DNA of 64,000 bases. Origin: WRKB01 sp031551145 (lineage in GTDB: Bacteria > Desulfobacterota > Desulfovibrionia > Desulfovibrionales > Desulfovibrionaceae). The notes under the pieces are model-generated. The model was not told the origin of the DNA. It ran no database searches and was given only the letters and a program-made list of their open reading frames with translations. The stretch covers positions 16,406 through 80,405 of the forward strand of contig JAVBNZ010000017.1 of assembly GCA_031551145.1 (NCBI GenBank), given 5' to 3'. A program made the translations under genes and the position numbers. Below, piece after piece: positions 31,204-40,886 of this stretch (position 1 is its first letter; the number at the start of each line of letters is the position of its first letter).

Positions 31204-33201
31204 GTGAGGGGTTTTTTAATCGGGATTTTTTGCAACTCCGTGGAATATAGAAGAGATATAGACGGCCTGCGGGCCTACGCCGTATTGTTGGTGGTGATGT
31301 ACCACTTCGGGCTGCCTTTTTTGGAAAAAGGTTTTCTTGGAGTGGATATTTTCTTTGTCATTTCAGGCTATCTCATTACGAGCATTATTCAGAATGACAT
31401 CGCCGCCGGAAAATTTTCCATCGCGCAATTCTATGAACGCCGCATTCGGCGAATATTTCCCGCCTTGTTTTTTATTATTGCCTTTACCCTGTATATCGGC
31501 GTGTTTATCTTTATGCAGGTCGATTTCAAGGCCTTTGCCCTTTCGGCGCTGGCGACAATTTTTTTTGTTTCAAATATTTATTTTTACAATACAATAAATT
31601 ATTTTGACACCCTGGCCGACACTAAACTGCTGCTGCATACCTGGTCATTGTCTGTCGAGGAGCAGTTTTACATACTGTATCCCCTGATGCTTTTCGCGAT
31701 CAGCCGTTTCTGGAAGCCGCGCCTCGTCGGCATTCTTATCACGCTCACGGTGCTTTCACTGGCGGCCGACATATATTTTTCTCACGTGGATTCCCAGTTC
31801 GCTTTCTTCATGTTTCCCACACGGGCATGGCAGCTTTTGTTCGGCGCTTTGGCCGCCGTAAGCCCGCCTTTGATCAGGGAAAATGGAGGAAAAGCGCGAA
31901 ACCTGCTCTCCCTGCTCATCCTGTTTGGTCTTATCGCGCCGATTTTTCTATGGCCTGCGCTCGGTTTACCGGAAAAAGCGGGCACGGTGCTTCTGTGCCT
32001 GACGTCGGCGTTTGCTATGCACGTTCAGGGCCGTCACGAAACCCTGCCCAAACAGATACTCTCATTGAGACCGGCCGTGGCGATCGGCCTCATTTCCTAT
32101 TCGCTCTATCTCTGGCATTGGCCGCTGTATGTAACCTTTAAATCCTACGCTCCGGTGCTCGACAGGCTGTACGGTTCCACTGCGGTGAGCGCGGCGCGCC
32201 TCGTTGTGATCGCGCTCTGTTTTTTTATGGCTTGGGTAAGCCGGCGTTTTGTGGAACAGCCCTTCCGCAGGCGTCGGCTGTGCGCCGGACGCAGGGCATT
32301 GTTTGCCTTCGGCTGCATGGGAGTGCTCTTTTTCGCGGTCACAGCTTGGTACGGGCATGAAGGCAAGTTGCAGCCCGTGCTGAATATGGCCAAGATGCGC
32401 AGCTACAAATATACGGATACCGGAACGTATGCTGCGCCGTTCAGGAACGACGCCGGCTTTCTCGTGATCGGAGATCCGCAGGCCACCAGACGTCTGCTCG
32501 TGGTCGGTGACAGCCACGCCCTGCAGTTTCGTCCGTTTTTCTACAAAAAATCGCAGGGCGGCCTGTTTGTCGCCATGCGGCCCGACTTCCTCTTCGACGA
32601 TCACAAGGAACTCTCCGCTGCCGCCTTTGCGGAAAAATTCATTCCGTCCATGATCGCGTACGCGCACACGCACGGGATCAAGGATGTTCTGCTGATCAAC
32701 CGCTGGGCTTTACGGGTGAAAGGGCCGACGCAGTTTGAGGAACTCTACGACGTGCCTTATTTCAGGCAGTTGGGCATCACGGGAGCGAGCGTGAGTATGG
32801 AAAAATTTGAGAAGCGCCTGCGCCTGTGCATAGCGGAGTTGAAAAAAGCCGGATTGCGCATATCGTTGATGACGAGCGTGCCTGAACAGGACGTCAATGT
32901 GCCGAATTTTGCCCACAAAATGGCCTTCATGCTGCTTAAGGCGGAAGACTGCGGCGTAACGCCGGACGAATTCGCCCGTCGGCAGGCGCCGTTGCCCGCC
33001 TTGTTCGAAAGCCTGAAATCTGAAGTAACGCTTATCGAGCCGGCCCGCAAAATGTGCACCGATACACTCTGCCGCATGGCCGTGGACGGAACGCTGCTGT
33101 ATGCGGACGACGATCATCTTTCTTTGGAAGGCACGCTGCTCGTGGGTGAACTTTTCGACTCCCTGCTCAACGGGGCCGAACACACCGCCGCGCGTCCGTA
33201 A
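31204..33201 (+). CDS. Acyltransferase-3 / SGNH fusion (OafA/YrhL type)
   Basis: This protein has up to 665 residues. The acyltransferase-3 domain starts at YRRDIDGLRAYAVLLVVMYHF and spans about ten membrane helices (residues 13-385). It includes the HTWSLSVEEQFY and RPAVAIGLISYSLYLWHWPLY signatures. A C-terminal SGNH domain follows, with VVGDSHALQF near 437 and DDDHLSLEG near 640. Such fusions O-acetylate lipopolysaccharide or other surface glycans on the outer side of the inner membrane. GTG 31240, twelve codons into the frame, is the more family-like start; no clear ribosome site decides it. Confidence 0.88.
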   Translation: MRGFLIGIFCNSVEYRRDIDGLRAYAVLLVVMYHFGLPFLEKGFLGVDIFFVISGYLITSIIQNDIAAGKFSIAQFYERRIRRIFPALFFIIAFTLYIGVFIFMQVDFKAFALSALATIFFVSNIYFYNTINYFDTLADTKLLLHTWSLSVEEQFYILYPLMLFAISRFWKPRLVGILITLTVLSLAADIYFSHVDSQFAFFMFPTRAWQLLFGALAAVSPPLIRENGGKARNLLSLLILFGLIAPIFLWPALGLPEKAGTVLLCLTSAFAMHVQGRHETLPKQILSLRPAVAIGLISYSLYLWHWPLYVTFKSYAPVLDRLYGSTAVSAARLVVIALCFFMAWVSRRFVEQPFRRRRLCAGRRALFAFGCMGVLFFAVTAWYGHEGKLQPVLNMAKMRSYKYTDTGTYAAPFRNDAGFLVIGDPQATRRLLVVGDSHALQFRPFFYKKSQGGLFVAMRPDFLFDDHKELSAAAFAEKFIPSMIAYAHTHGIKDVLLINRWALRVKGPTQFEELYDVPYFRQLGITGASVSMEKFEKRLRLCIAELKKAGLRISLMTSVPEQDVNVPNFAHKMAFMLLKAEDCGVTPDEFARRQAPLPALFESLKSEVTLIEPARKMCTDTLCRMAVDGTLLYADDDHLSLEGTLLVGELFDSLLNGAEHTAARP

Positions 33202-33210
33202 TCTTCACGC

Positions 33211-34215
33211 TCACAGCCCCAGCAGGTGGAGCAGCAGATAGCTGACGGCCGCCACGGCGGCGGAGGCGGGTAGGGTAAGTATCCAGGCGATGATGAGGTT
33301 GCCCGCCACACCCCAGCGCACGGCGGAAAGGCGTTTGGTGGAACCCACGCCGAAGAGGCAGGCCGTGATGGTGTGCGTGGTGCTGATGGGCGCGCCGAAC
33401 ATGGAGGCCCCTGTGATGACGAGCGAGGCCGAGCTTTCCGCCGCGAAGCCGTGCACCGGTTCCAGCTTGAAGATGCGGCTGCCCATGGTGCGGATGATCT
33501 TCCAGCCGCCCACGGCCGTACCGGCCGCCATGGCCAGCGCGCAGGAGAGTTTTACCCACAGGGGCACATGCACTGTATCTATTTGGCCGAAGATGAGCAG
33601 GGCCAGAGTGATGATGCCCATGGTCTTCTGCGCGTCGTTCAGTCCGTGACTGGTGGCCATGAAGGCGGATGAAAGGATCTGAAGTTTCTGAAAACTGCGG
33701 TTTACCTTGCTTCTGTTGGCGCGGAAAAGAACGAGGCCGATCAGGCTCATGAGGATGAAGCCCGCGGCAAAGCCGATCAGGGGCGAGCATACGAGCGGGA
33801 GGATCACTTTTTTGATGATGTTCAGGCCGTTGAGCGGAGCAAGGCCGGCGTCGGCCACGGCCGCGCCGATGAGCCCGCCGATCAGCGCGTGGGAGGAGGA
33901 CGAGGGAATGCCGTAATGCCAGGTGATGAGGTTCCAGGCTATGGCGCCCATAAGCGCCGCCGGCACGAGGATGTAGCTGTCGGCCACCACCTGCGGGTTG
34001 ACGATGCCCGAACCCAGCGTTACCGCCACTTCCTCGCCGAGCATCGCGCCGACCAGATTGAGCACGGCTGCCATCGTCACGGCCGTGCGGGGCGAAAGCA
34101 CCTTGGTGGAGACAACGGCCGCGATGGCGTTGGCGCAATCGTGCGCGCCGTTGGTGAAGTCGAAAATCAACGCCACCACGACGACGAGCGCGAGCAGGAG
34201 GGGAATCTCAAACAT
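33211..34215 (-). CDS. pit: Low-affinity inorganic phosphate transporter, PiT family
   Basis: This 334-residue integral membrane protein has about ten helices and the PiT signature twice. The first is FDFTNGAHDCANAIA near the N-terminus, followed by the second half after a hydrophilic loop. It should import phosphate, probably as a metal complex, using ion gradients. ATG 34215 overlaps the stop of the DUF47 gene by 8 bases, so the pair is co-translated. It converges on the acyltransferase gene with 9 bases between. Confidence 0.92.
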   Translation of the reverse strand: MFEIPLLLALVVVVALIFDFTNGAHDCANAIAAVVSTKVLSPRTAVTMAAVLNLVGAMLGEEVAVTLGSGIVNPQVVADSYILVPAALMGAIAWNLITWHYGIPSSSSHALIGGLIGAAVADAGLAPLNGLNIIKKVILPLVCSPLIGFAAGFILMSLIGLVLFRANRSKVNRSFQKLQILSSAFMATSHGLNDAQKTMGIITLALLIFGQIDTVHVPLWVKLSCALAMAAGTAVGGWKIIRTMGSRIFKLEPVHGFAAESSASLVITGASMFGAPISTTHTITACLFGVGSTKRLSAVRWGVAGNLIIAWILTLPASAAVAAVSYLLLHLLGL

Positions 34216-34834
34216 GCTTGAGCACCGCTTCCTCAATGGCCTCGGCAAGTTTTATCACTTCCTCCACGGCCAGTTCCAGGCGGTCGTACGTCTGCACCCA
34301 CTTGATCACCTCGAGCACGGAATCCTGCTGAAACTCCGCCCTGTCGTAAAGCTCGGCCAGCCCCACGCTGAGCAACATTTGACAGTCGCCGCGCAGGTTG
34401 CGGAAGACGCGGGTTTTGTGCGCGTCCCTTTTTTTCGTCAGGCCTTCAAGCATCAGGTGGGTGTTCTCCAGCATGCCGCGCATGGTTTCCACCAGTTTAA
34501 GCGCGGGAAAACGGATGCGCTCGAAATTGGATACGTGCATGCGGGTGGTCAGGTTCTGGATGAAGTCTATGCAGTCTTCCTGCGCCTGGTTGATGTGCAG
34601 GATGTCTTCGCGGTCTATGGGGGTGATGAAGGTCTGGCTGAGTTCGCGGGTGATGCGGGTGTGGATTTGGTCGGATTCTTCTTCAAGCAGGGCGACGTTG
34701 ATATAATTGTCGTCCAGTTTCGAGGGATCTTTGAATATTTCTTCCAGAAGCCCCGCGGCCTGCAGCAGCAGTTCGCTCTGCCGCAGCATAAGCTCGAAAA
34801 AAGGGGCGGATTTGGGAAGAAGCTTTGCAAACAT
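34208..34834 (-). CDS. DUF47 (PhoU-like) partner of the phosphate transporter
   Basis: This 208-residue, wholly helical cytoplasmic protein has the pattern LEEESDQIHTRITRELSQTF, TPIDREDIL typical of DUF47/Pit accessory proteins, which have a PhoU-like three-helix-bundle fold. It probably controls or assists the PiT transporter that follows with overlapping codons. GGAGATC precedes its ATG. The 140-base region up to the divergent acyltransferase gene contains both promoters, but no convincing Pho box is visible to me. Confidence 0.9.
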   Translation of the reverse strand: MFAKLLPKSAPFFELMLRQSELLLQAAGLLEEIFKDPSKLDDNYINVALLEEESDQIHTRITRELSQTFITPIDREDILHINQAQEDCIDFIQNLTTRMHVSNFERIRFPALKLVETMRGMLENTHLMLEGLTKKRDAHKTRVFRNLRGDCQMLLSVGLAELYDRAEFQQDSVLEVIKWVQTYDRLELAVEEVIKLAEAIEEAVLKHV

Positions 34835-34981
34835 GCGATCTCCTGGTAGAATAGGCAGCCGTTAACCGGCGGATATCGGATTTCATGCCGAGCGCCCGCC
34901 GCATAAGGCGGCCCCCTGCGCTTTGCAGAGCACTATCCGTTACCCGGCCCCGCTTGTCAATAAGTCACGCAAGGAGGAATG

Positions 34982-35962
34982 ATGTCCCAGTCCGTCGCCA
35001 GGCCCCGCCTGACCTACCTCGACACCACCAAAGGCTTTGCGATCTTTTCCGTTCTCGTGCTGCACCTGGCGAGCGACGATTTCCTGCTCGGCATCCTGGG
35101 ACCTTGGCACGTTTGGCAGGCCATGCCCCTTTTCCTTTTTGTGGCCGGTGTTACCGGCAGCATGTCGTGGAAAAAATACAAGGGCAATTTCCCGGCCTAT
35201 TACCGCGACCTGCCCGCCAAGGCCAAGGCGCTTTTCATGCCGTATGCCGTGGGCACCATACTTTTCCACATGGTCACGCAGCAGAAGCTCGACATCGCGC
35301 TTTTCTTCAACACCATGGTCATGGGCTATCTGGGACCCGGCGGCTATTTTGTGCCGCTCATCGTCATGCATCTCATCGCCTTTCCTCTGATTCTGCACTT
35401 CCGCGAAAGACTGGGTTCGGATCTGCGTTTTCTTGCCTTCGCCCTCGTACTCAGCATCTTTTTTGAAGCGCTGTTCGCTTTCGGCGATGTGGATGCCACT
35501 TCGTATGTCTACCGCATCTTTTATTTCCGTTATCTCTTCGTCTGCTGCCTCGGGGCCGTGCTGGCCGACGCCAATCCTTTCAATCCCCGCCTTTTCGGCA
35601 TGCTGACCGGCGCAAGCGCGCTCTATATCTTCCTGGTCTGCTACCTCGGCTGGCAAATGCCCGGCATCCGCACGGACGGCTGGTATTTTCAGCACTATCC
35701 CGGTTTCTTTTACACGGCCGCCATCGTGCTGACCCTGCGCCGGCTTGAGGATCGCATCCCCTTCCTTCCCGTCTGGGTCAGGCTGGGGAAAAGCTCGTAC
35801 GATATCTTCATTTTCCAGCTGTTTTTCTTCGTCACCATCGCGCCCTGGTTCGAGGAAAACTTCTTCCGCAAGTGCCTGGCGCTTGTTTTCTGCGCCTGCG
35901 GCGGGCTGTGCCTGACCTGGCTGCAGGAGCGCTGGCGCGCGATGAAAAATACGCCGAAATAA
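34982..35962 (+). CDS. Acyltransferase-3 family membrane protein
   Basis: This 326-residue protein has YLDTTKGFAIFSVLVLHL at the start and about ten membrane helices. LGKSSYDIFIFQLFFFV near the C-terminus matches the acyltransferase-3 pattern. No SGNH domain follows. It may acylate a surface glycan or lipid. Two ATG codons stand in tandem; the second (34982) is better spaced from AAGGAGG. It is divergent from the phosphate operon. Confidence 0.8.
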   Translation: MSQSVARPRLTYLDTTKGFAIFSVLVLHLASDDFLLGILGPWHVWQAMPLFLFVAGVTGSMSWKKYKGNFPAYYRDLPAKAKALFMPYAVGTILFHMVTQQKLDIALFFNTMVMGYLGPGGYFVPLIVMHLIAFPLILHFRERLGSDLRFLAFALVLSIFFEALFAFGDVDATSYVYRIFYFRYLFVCCLGAVLADANPFNPRLFGMLTGASALYIFLVCYLGWQMPGIRTDGWYFQHYPGFFYTAAIVLTLRRLEDRIPFLPVWVRLGKSSYDIFIFQLFFFVTIAPWFEENFFRKCLALVFCACGGLCLTWLQERWRAMKNTPK

Positions 35963-36131
35963 AGATGCTGTGGGCGAGGGAACTTCTCCATGCCCGGACA
36001 TAAAACATTTTTTCAGGGATAAATATCGGCAGGGAAACATTTCGGCCATTTCGCGGAAATTGTCACGGAGTCGGGAATCAACATGGGATTTTCCTGCAGA
36101 CAAATCCGGTGTTTCGCGTTATGCACGGGCC

Positions 36132-36893
36132 ATGCACGAACACCAACTCCGCAAGATACTCGACGATGTGGCAGCGGGCAAAACAACGCCGCAGGCCGCG
36201 CTGGAGCAATGCCGCTTTGCCCCGCTGGAAGATATGGTCAACGGCCTGCGTCTTGATGCGCACCGCGCGCTGCGCACCGGACTCGGCGAGGCGGTTTTCG
36301 CCCCCGGCAAATCCGATGCCCAGCTTTGTTCGGCTGTGGAGCATCTGGCCCACGCCGGGCCCGTGCTGGCCTGCCGTGTGGAAGCCGCGCAGGGCGAAAA
36401 CCTGCTGAAAACTTTTCCCAAGGGCTGCTGGTGGCCCCAGGCGCGCCTGTTTTCCCTGGGCAAAGATCTGCCCGTCAATCCCCCCTGGCCTATGGAAGGG
36501 GAAGTGATCGCGCTTTCCGCCGGCGCGGCGGATCAGCCTGTACTGCTGGAAGCGTTCGGCTGCATGCGTTTTTTCGGGTTGGACGCCGGCTGCATCTCCG
36601 ACGTGGGCGTGGCCGGGTTGCATCGTCTTCAGCCGCATTTGCCCGCCTTGGCGGGCGCGCGCCTGCTGGTGGTCGCGGCCGGCATGGAAGGCGCCCTGCC
36701 CGGCGTGGTGGCGGGTTTTGTGCGCTGCCCGGTGATCGCCGTTCCCACCTCCGTGGGCTACGGCGTGGGCGCGGGCGGGCACGCGGCGCTGAACGCCATG
36801 CTCTGCTCCTGCGTGCCCGGCCTGAGCGTGGTCAACATCGACAACGGCTTCGGCGCGGCGACCTTTGCCGCCAAGATGCTCGGCGCGCGGTGA
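36132..36893 (+). CDS. larB: LarB, nickel-pincer cofactor biosynthesis
   Basis: This 253-residue protein has a C-terminal part resembling PurE/AIR carboxylase (LVVAAGMEGALPGVVAGFV, VIAVPTSVGYGVGAGGHAALNAML), as in LarB. It carboxylates and hydrolyses nicotinic acid adenine dinucleotide in the first step of the nickel-pincer nucleotide cofactor made for lactate racemase and related enzymes. ATG 36132 gives a protein of family length. LarC and LarE are not in the window. It converges on recD2 with 15 bases between them. Confidence 0.88.
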   Translation: MHEHQLRKILDDVAAGKTTPQAALEQCRFAPLEDMVNGLRLDAHRALRTGLGEAVFAPGKSDAQLCSAVEHLAHAGPVLACRVEAAQGENLLKTFPKGCWWPQARLFSLGKDLPVNPPWPMEGEVIALSAGAADQPVLLEAFGCMRFFGLDAGCISDVGVAGLHRLQPHLPALAGARLLVVAAGMEGALPGVVAGFVRCPVIAVPTSVGYGVGAGGHAALNAMLCSCVPGLSVVNIDNGFGAATFAAKMLGAR

Positions 36894-36908
36894 GCCCCGG
36901 CCGGATTT

Positions 36909-39098
36909 TCAGGGAGTCGGCGCAGCGAGGCGCTTCGCCAGCCGGGTGCAGCGCTTGACCGTCTTGTTGTTCTTCACGGCCATGGCGAAGGCCTTGGTTT
37001 CGCCCACCAGCACCACGAGGCGTTTGCCCCGCGTTACTCCGGTATAGAGCAGGTTGCGCTGCAGCAGCACATAATGCTGGACCAGCAGGGGCAGCACCAC
37101 GGCCGGATATTCCGAACCCTGCGATTTGTGCACGGAAATGGCGTAGGCCGGCACTATTTCGTCCAGTTCCTCCCAGGCATAGAGTACATTGCGTTCGTCA
37201 TAGCGCACCGTGAGGTCGCGGTCTTCCGTATTGACGAGCACGATGCGGCCGATGTCGCCGTTGTATACGTCCTTGTCATAGTTGTTGCGGATCTGCATCA
37301 CCTTGTCGCCGAGGCAAAAACGACGCTCTCCGCGCTGCAATCCCACAGTCTGCGGATTCAGGGCCTGTTGCAGCAGCACGTTCAGGTTGGCCGCCCCGGC
37401 CGAACCCTTGTGCATGGGTGTCAGCACCTGCACGTCGTTGAAAGGATCCAGGCCGAAGCGTTGCGGAATACGGTTTTTGACGAGATCAACAATGAGATCG
37501 GCCACGCGCTCCGGATCGTTCTCGCGGAAAAAATAAAAGTCGGACAGGCGATCTTTTGAGGATTCAATCGAAGGAATCTCGCCCCTGTTGATGGAGTGAG
37601 CGTTCATAATGATGTCGCTTGAGGCGGCCTGACGGAAGATTTCCCGCAATTCCACCACGGGCACCGCGCCTGAGGCGATGATGTCCTTGAGCACGTTGCC
37701 GGGCCCCACGGAGGGAAGCTGGTTGACGTCGCCCACCAATATGAGCGTGGCGCCGAGCGGCACGGCTTTCAGCAGGTGATAGGTGAGCAGGGTGTCCATC
37801 ATCGAGGCTTCGTCCACCACCAGCAGACCGCAGGCGAGCGGATTGTTCTCGTTGCGGGCGAAGCCGTCCTCCTTGGGACTGTATTCCAGCAGACGGTGGA
37901 TGGTTTTTGCTTCGCGGCCGGCGCTTTCCGACATGCGTTTGGCGGCCCGGCCCGTGGGCGCGGCCAGCAGAATGCGCGCGCGCGTTTCGGCGAACAGCCG
38001 CAGCACCGTGTTGATGATGGTCGTTTTGCCCGTACCCGGCCCGCCGGTGAGCACCATGATTTTCGACTTCGCGGCGCAACGTATGGCTTCGATTTGTTCC
38101 GGGGCCAGTTCCAGGGACGTTTTGGCGACCACCTCGTCGCAAAGTTTGTCCGGATCGGGCAAACGCACGGATTTGGGCGAACGCAGGATGCGCGTCAGAT
38201 AAAACGCGATCTTGGATTCATAGTGGTAATAGCGTTTAAGAAAAACGCCTTCCACGCCGTCCATTTCTTCCAACACCAGGCGTTCGTCAAAAACCAGGGA
38301 GTCCACGGCCTCGTCGAGCAGAGCGGGATCGATGTCCAGCTCCCGGCCGGCCTGTTCGAGCAGTTCCGGCCTGGGATAATAAACGTGCCCCTCGTCGCAG
38401 AGCTTGGTCAGGAAATAGAGCAGTCCGGCCTGGGCACGCAGGGGGTGTTCTTTTTCAAATCCCAGCTTGAAGGCGAGGGCGTCCGCCGTCACAAAGCCTA
38501 TGCCGTGGATGTCCATGGCGAGGCGGTAGGGATTTTCCTTCAGCACTTCCAGGGCGGCCTGTCCGTAATGCCGGTACACGCGCACGCCGTATGCGGCGCT
38601 GATGCCGTGCGGCTGGAGAAAGAGCATGAGATCGCGCATGCCCCGGTGTTCCGCCCAGGCCTTGATGATGCGGGCCAGATTTTTTTGGCCCACGCCGGAA
38701 ATTTCACGCAGGCGCTCGGGTTCCTCGTCCAGAACGCGCAGGGTGTCGGCCCCGAAACGGGCCACGATGCGCCCGGCCAGCGATTCCCGCACTCCTTTGA
38801 TAAGACCGGAGGCAAGATAGAGGCGTATGCCCTCCGTGGTGGCCGGCAGCACTTCTTCATACGATTCCATGCGCACCTGCCGGCCCCATCGCGGATCGGT
38901 ATGCCATTTGCCCCGTATGCGCAAAAACGCGCCGACGTTCGGCCCGGCCATGTGCCCCACCACGGCCACGCTGTCCTTCTTGCCTTCGGGCATAAGGCGC
39001 AGCACGGTGTAGCCGTTTTCCTCGTTGTGGAAGACAACGCGCTCCAGATTGCCGGTCAGTTCGACGTCCTCGGAAGAAGAAAGCGGCAGACGGCTCAC
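36909..39098 (-). CDS. recD2: RecD2-like 5'-3' DNA helicase
   Basis: This 729-residue protein has an N-terminal OB-like part (ELTGNLERVVFHNEENGYTV), a helix-hairpin-helix region (ISGVGQKNLARII) and Walker A VLTGGPGTGKTT. Walker B LLVVDEASMMD and motifs GDVNQLPSVGPG and AYAISVHKSQGSEYP, VTRG follow. This is the RecD2/TraA-type superfamily-1B helicase of bacteria without RecBC, acting in repair and recombination. GTG 39098 overlaps the aroC stop (GTGA), which gives the usual family length; a longer upstream frame would run through aroC. Confidence 0.93.
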   Translation of the reverse strand: MSRLPLSSSEDVELTGNLERVVFHNEENGYTVLRLMPEGKKDSVAVVGHMAGPNVGAFLRIRGKWHTDPRWGRQVRMESYEEVLPATTEGIRLYLASGLIKGVRESLAGRIVARFGADTLRVLDEEPERLREISGVGQKNLARIIKAWAEHRGMRDLMLFLQPHGISAAYGVRVYRHYGQAALEVLKENPYRLAMDIHGIGFVTADALAFKLGFEKEHPLRAQAGLLYFLTKLCDEGHVYYPRPELLEQAGRELDIDPALLDEAVDSLVFDERLVLEEMDGVEGVFLKRYYHYESKIAFYLTRILRSPKSVRLPDPDKLCDEVVAKTSLELAPEQIEAIRCAAKSKIMVLTGGPGTGKTTIINTVLRLFAETRARILLAAPTGRAAKRMSESAGREAKTIHRLLEYSPKEDGFARNENNPLACGLLVVDEASMMDTLLTYHLLKAVPLGATLILVGDVNQLPSVGPGNVLKDIIASGAVPVVELREIFRQAASSDIIMNAHSINRGEIPSIESSKDRLSDFYFFRENDPERVADLIVDLVKNRIPQRFGLDPFNDVQVLTPMHKGSAGAANLNVLLQQALNPQTVGLQRGERRFCLGDKVMQIRNNYDKDVYNGDIGRIVLVNTEDRDLTVRYDERNVLYAWEELDEIVPAYAISVHKSQGSEYPAVVLPLLVQHYVLLQRNLLYTGVTRGKRLVVLVGETKAFAMAVKNNKTVKRCTRLAKRLAAPTP

Positions 39099-40177
39099 GC
39101 GCCCGTCCTTGCGGCAAGGGGGCGCATGCGGCGCTGCAGCAGAAGAAGATCGGCCAGCGCCAGCGCGGTCATGGCCTTGAGCACGGGCACAACGCGCGGA
39201 ATGGCGCAGCAGTCGTGGCGGCCGCCCACCTGAATTTCGGCGGGGCGGCCCTGCGTGTCCACAGTACGCTGGGACAGGGCAATGGAGGGAATGGGTTTTA
39301 TGGCCGCGCACAGCACAATATCCTGGCCGCTGGAGATGCCGCCCAGAATGCCCCCCGCGTTGTTGGAGACGAAGCGTCCGCCGGGCAGCAGGGCGTCGTT
39401 GTTTTCGCTGCCGAGCATGCGCGCCGCCGCGAAACCCGCGCCGATCTCCACTCCTTTGACCGCGCCCACGGACATGAGGGCGGCGGCGAGCAGGGCGTCG
39501 AGCCTGCCGAAAACCGGTTCGCCCAGGCCTGCGGGCACGCCGCGCGCTTCAACACGCACAATGCCGCCCAGGCTGTCACCCGCGGCGCGCACGGCGCGGA
39601 TGCGTTCCTCCCAGGCCGGGATCGCGCGTTCGTCGGCCGCGAAAAAAGGCCGGCCTGCCGCGCCGGCCGCATCGATACGTTCGCAGGCAACGCCGCCCAT
39701 CTCCATCGTGCAGGCATGGACAGTGATGCCTTCGCTTTTCAGCAGGCGCAGGGCCACGGCGCCTCCGGCAACCCTGGCCGCCGTCTCCCGGGCGGAAGCA
39801 CGGCCCCCGCCGCGCGGATCGCGCAGCCCGTATTTGGCCTGGTAGGTCCAGTCCGCGTGGCCGGGCCTGAAGAACTCCGCCAGACGCATATAATCGCCGG
39901 AACGTTGATCTTCGTTGGCGATAAAGAAAGCCAGAGCTGTTCCCGTGGTTTTTCCTTCATACACGCCGGAAAGCAGACGCACGGCGTCCGTCTCTCTGCG
40001 GGCGGTGCCGGCAAGCCCGGCTGAGCCGGGGCGGCGCAGATCAAGCTCCCGCTGGATGTCGGTTTCGTCCAGGGGCAGCCCGGCGGGACAGCCTTCCACC
40101 ACGCCGCCGATGCCGGGGCCGTGGGATTCGCCGAAGGTGGTCAGGCGGAACAGAGTGCCGAAGCTGTCAAACATCAT
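39095..40177 (-). CDS. aroC: Chorismate synthase
   Basis: In this 360-residue protein FGESHGPGIGGVVEGCPAG, FFRPGHADWTYQAKYG, RASARETAARVAGGAVA and GGISSGQDI are the family signatures. It converts 5-enolpyruvylshikimate-3-phosphate to chorismate with reduced FMN in the cytoplasm. The ATG at 40177 has GGGAG 5 bases upstream and overlaps the end of aroK by 11 bases. Its own stop overlaps the recD2 start, so three unrelated functions share one transcript. Confidence 0.96.
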   Translation of the reverse strand: MMFDSFGTLFRLTTFGESHGPGIGGVVEGCPAGLPLDETDIQRELDLRRPGSAGLAGTARRETDAVRLLSGVYEGKTTGTALAFFIANEDQRSGDYMRLAEFFRPGHADWTYQAKYGLRDPRGGGRASARETAARVAGGAVALRLLKSEGITVHACTMEMGGVACERIDAAGAAGRPFFAADERAIPAWEERIRAVRAAGDSLGGIVRVEARGVPAGLGEPVFGRLDALLAAALMSVGAVKGVEIGAGFAAARMLGSENNDALLPGGRFVSNNAGGILGGISSGQDIVLCAAIKPIPSIALSQRTVDTQGRPAEIQVGGRHDCCAIPRVVPVLKAMTALALADLLLLQRRMRPLAARTGA

Positions 40178-40718
40178 GTTCGCTCCCTGCGCGTTGCAGG
40201 ATGAAGGCGGCAATTTCCCGCACCAGAACGGAAGGGGAACGCGCGGCATCTATAGTGAAATGGGCGGCGGAGCGGTACATGGGGACGCGATCGGCAAGAA
40301 TTTGCGCGATTTCTTCGCTCGGAGAAAGGCCGGTGAGGCTGGGGCGGCGCAGGGGCGCGGGATCGGCAAGCAGGCGTGCGCGCAGCAGTTCCGCCGGAAC
40401 TTCCAGATAAACGACGATCCCCGTCTGTCGCATGAACACGGTGTTTTCCGGATCAAGCACAATGCCGCCCCCTGTGGAAACCACAGTGTTCGGGGCCGCG
40501 CATTCGCGCAGCGCGGCGCTTTCTTTGAGACGGAAGGCGGGCCAACCTTCGTCGGCGACGATGTCGCGTACTTCCCGCCCGCTGACGGCGCAGACATAGT
40601 CGTCCATGTCCACAAAGCTGTATTCCAGCCGATTTGCCAAAAGGCGGCCGACGGTGGACTTGCCCGAAGAGCGGGGGCCTATGAGGAAGACCGGAGGCGG
40701 TTGTTTTCGTATGGACAT
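40167..40718 (-). CDS. aroK: Shikimate kinase
   Basis: This 183-residue protein has P-loop LIGPRSSGKST and substrate-binding DMDDYVCAVSGREVRDIV. GWPAFRLKES and STGGGIVL follow. It phosphorylates shikimate, two steps before the aroC product. The long acidic/aromatic variations are closer to AroL-like enzymes. ATG 40718 is preferred; a TTG at 40754 would add 12 residues. It is co-translated with aroC. The 110 bases above it up to alaC hold no gene. Confidence 0.93.
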   Translation of the reverse strand: MSIRKQPPPVFLIGPRSSGKSTVGRLLANRLEYSFVDMDDYVCAVSGREVRDIVADEGWPAFRLKESAALRECAAPNTVVSTGGGIVLDPENTVFMRQTGIVVYLEVPAELLRARLLADPAPLRRPSLTGLSPSEEIAQILADRVPMYRSAAHFTIDAARSPSVLVREIAAFILQRAGSEHDV

Positions 40719-40886
40719 ACGCGTGCTATAGTCCGGAACATGCTTGCCGATCAAGCCCGTGCCGTGCCGGCATTCCCGCGAACGTCAATTCATTGTAAAT
40801 TTCACGGGGGTTCCACTTTACAGAACCGGGGCTGCATAGGTAAGCTTTACGGATGCCTGCCACCCCCTTACATGAGGTTTGAGAAG

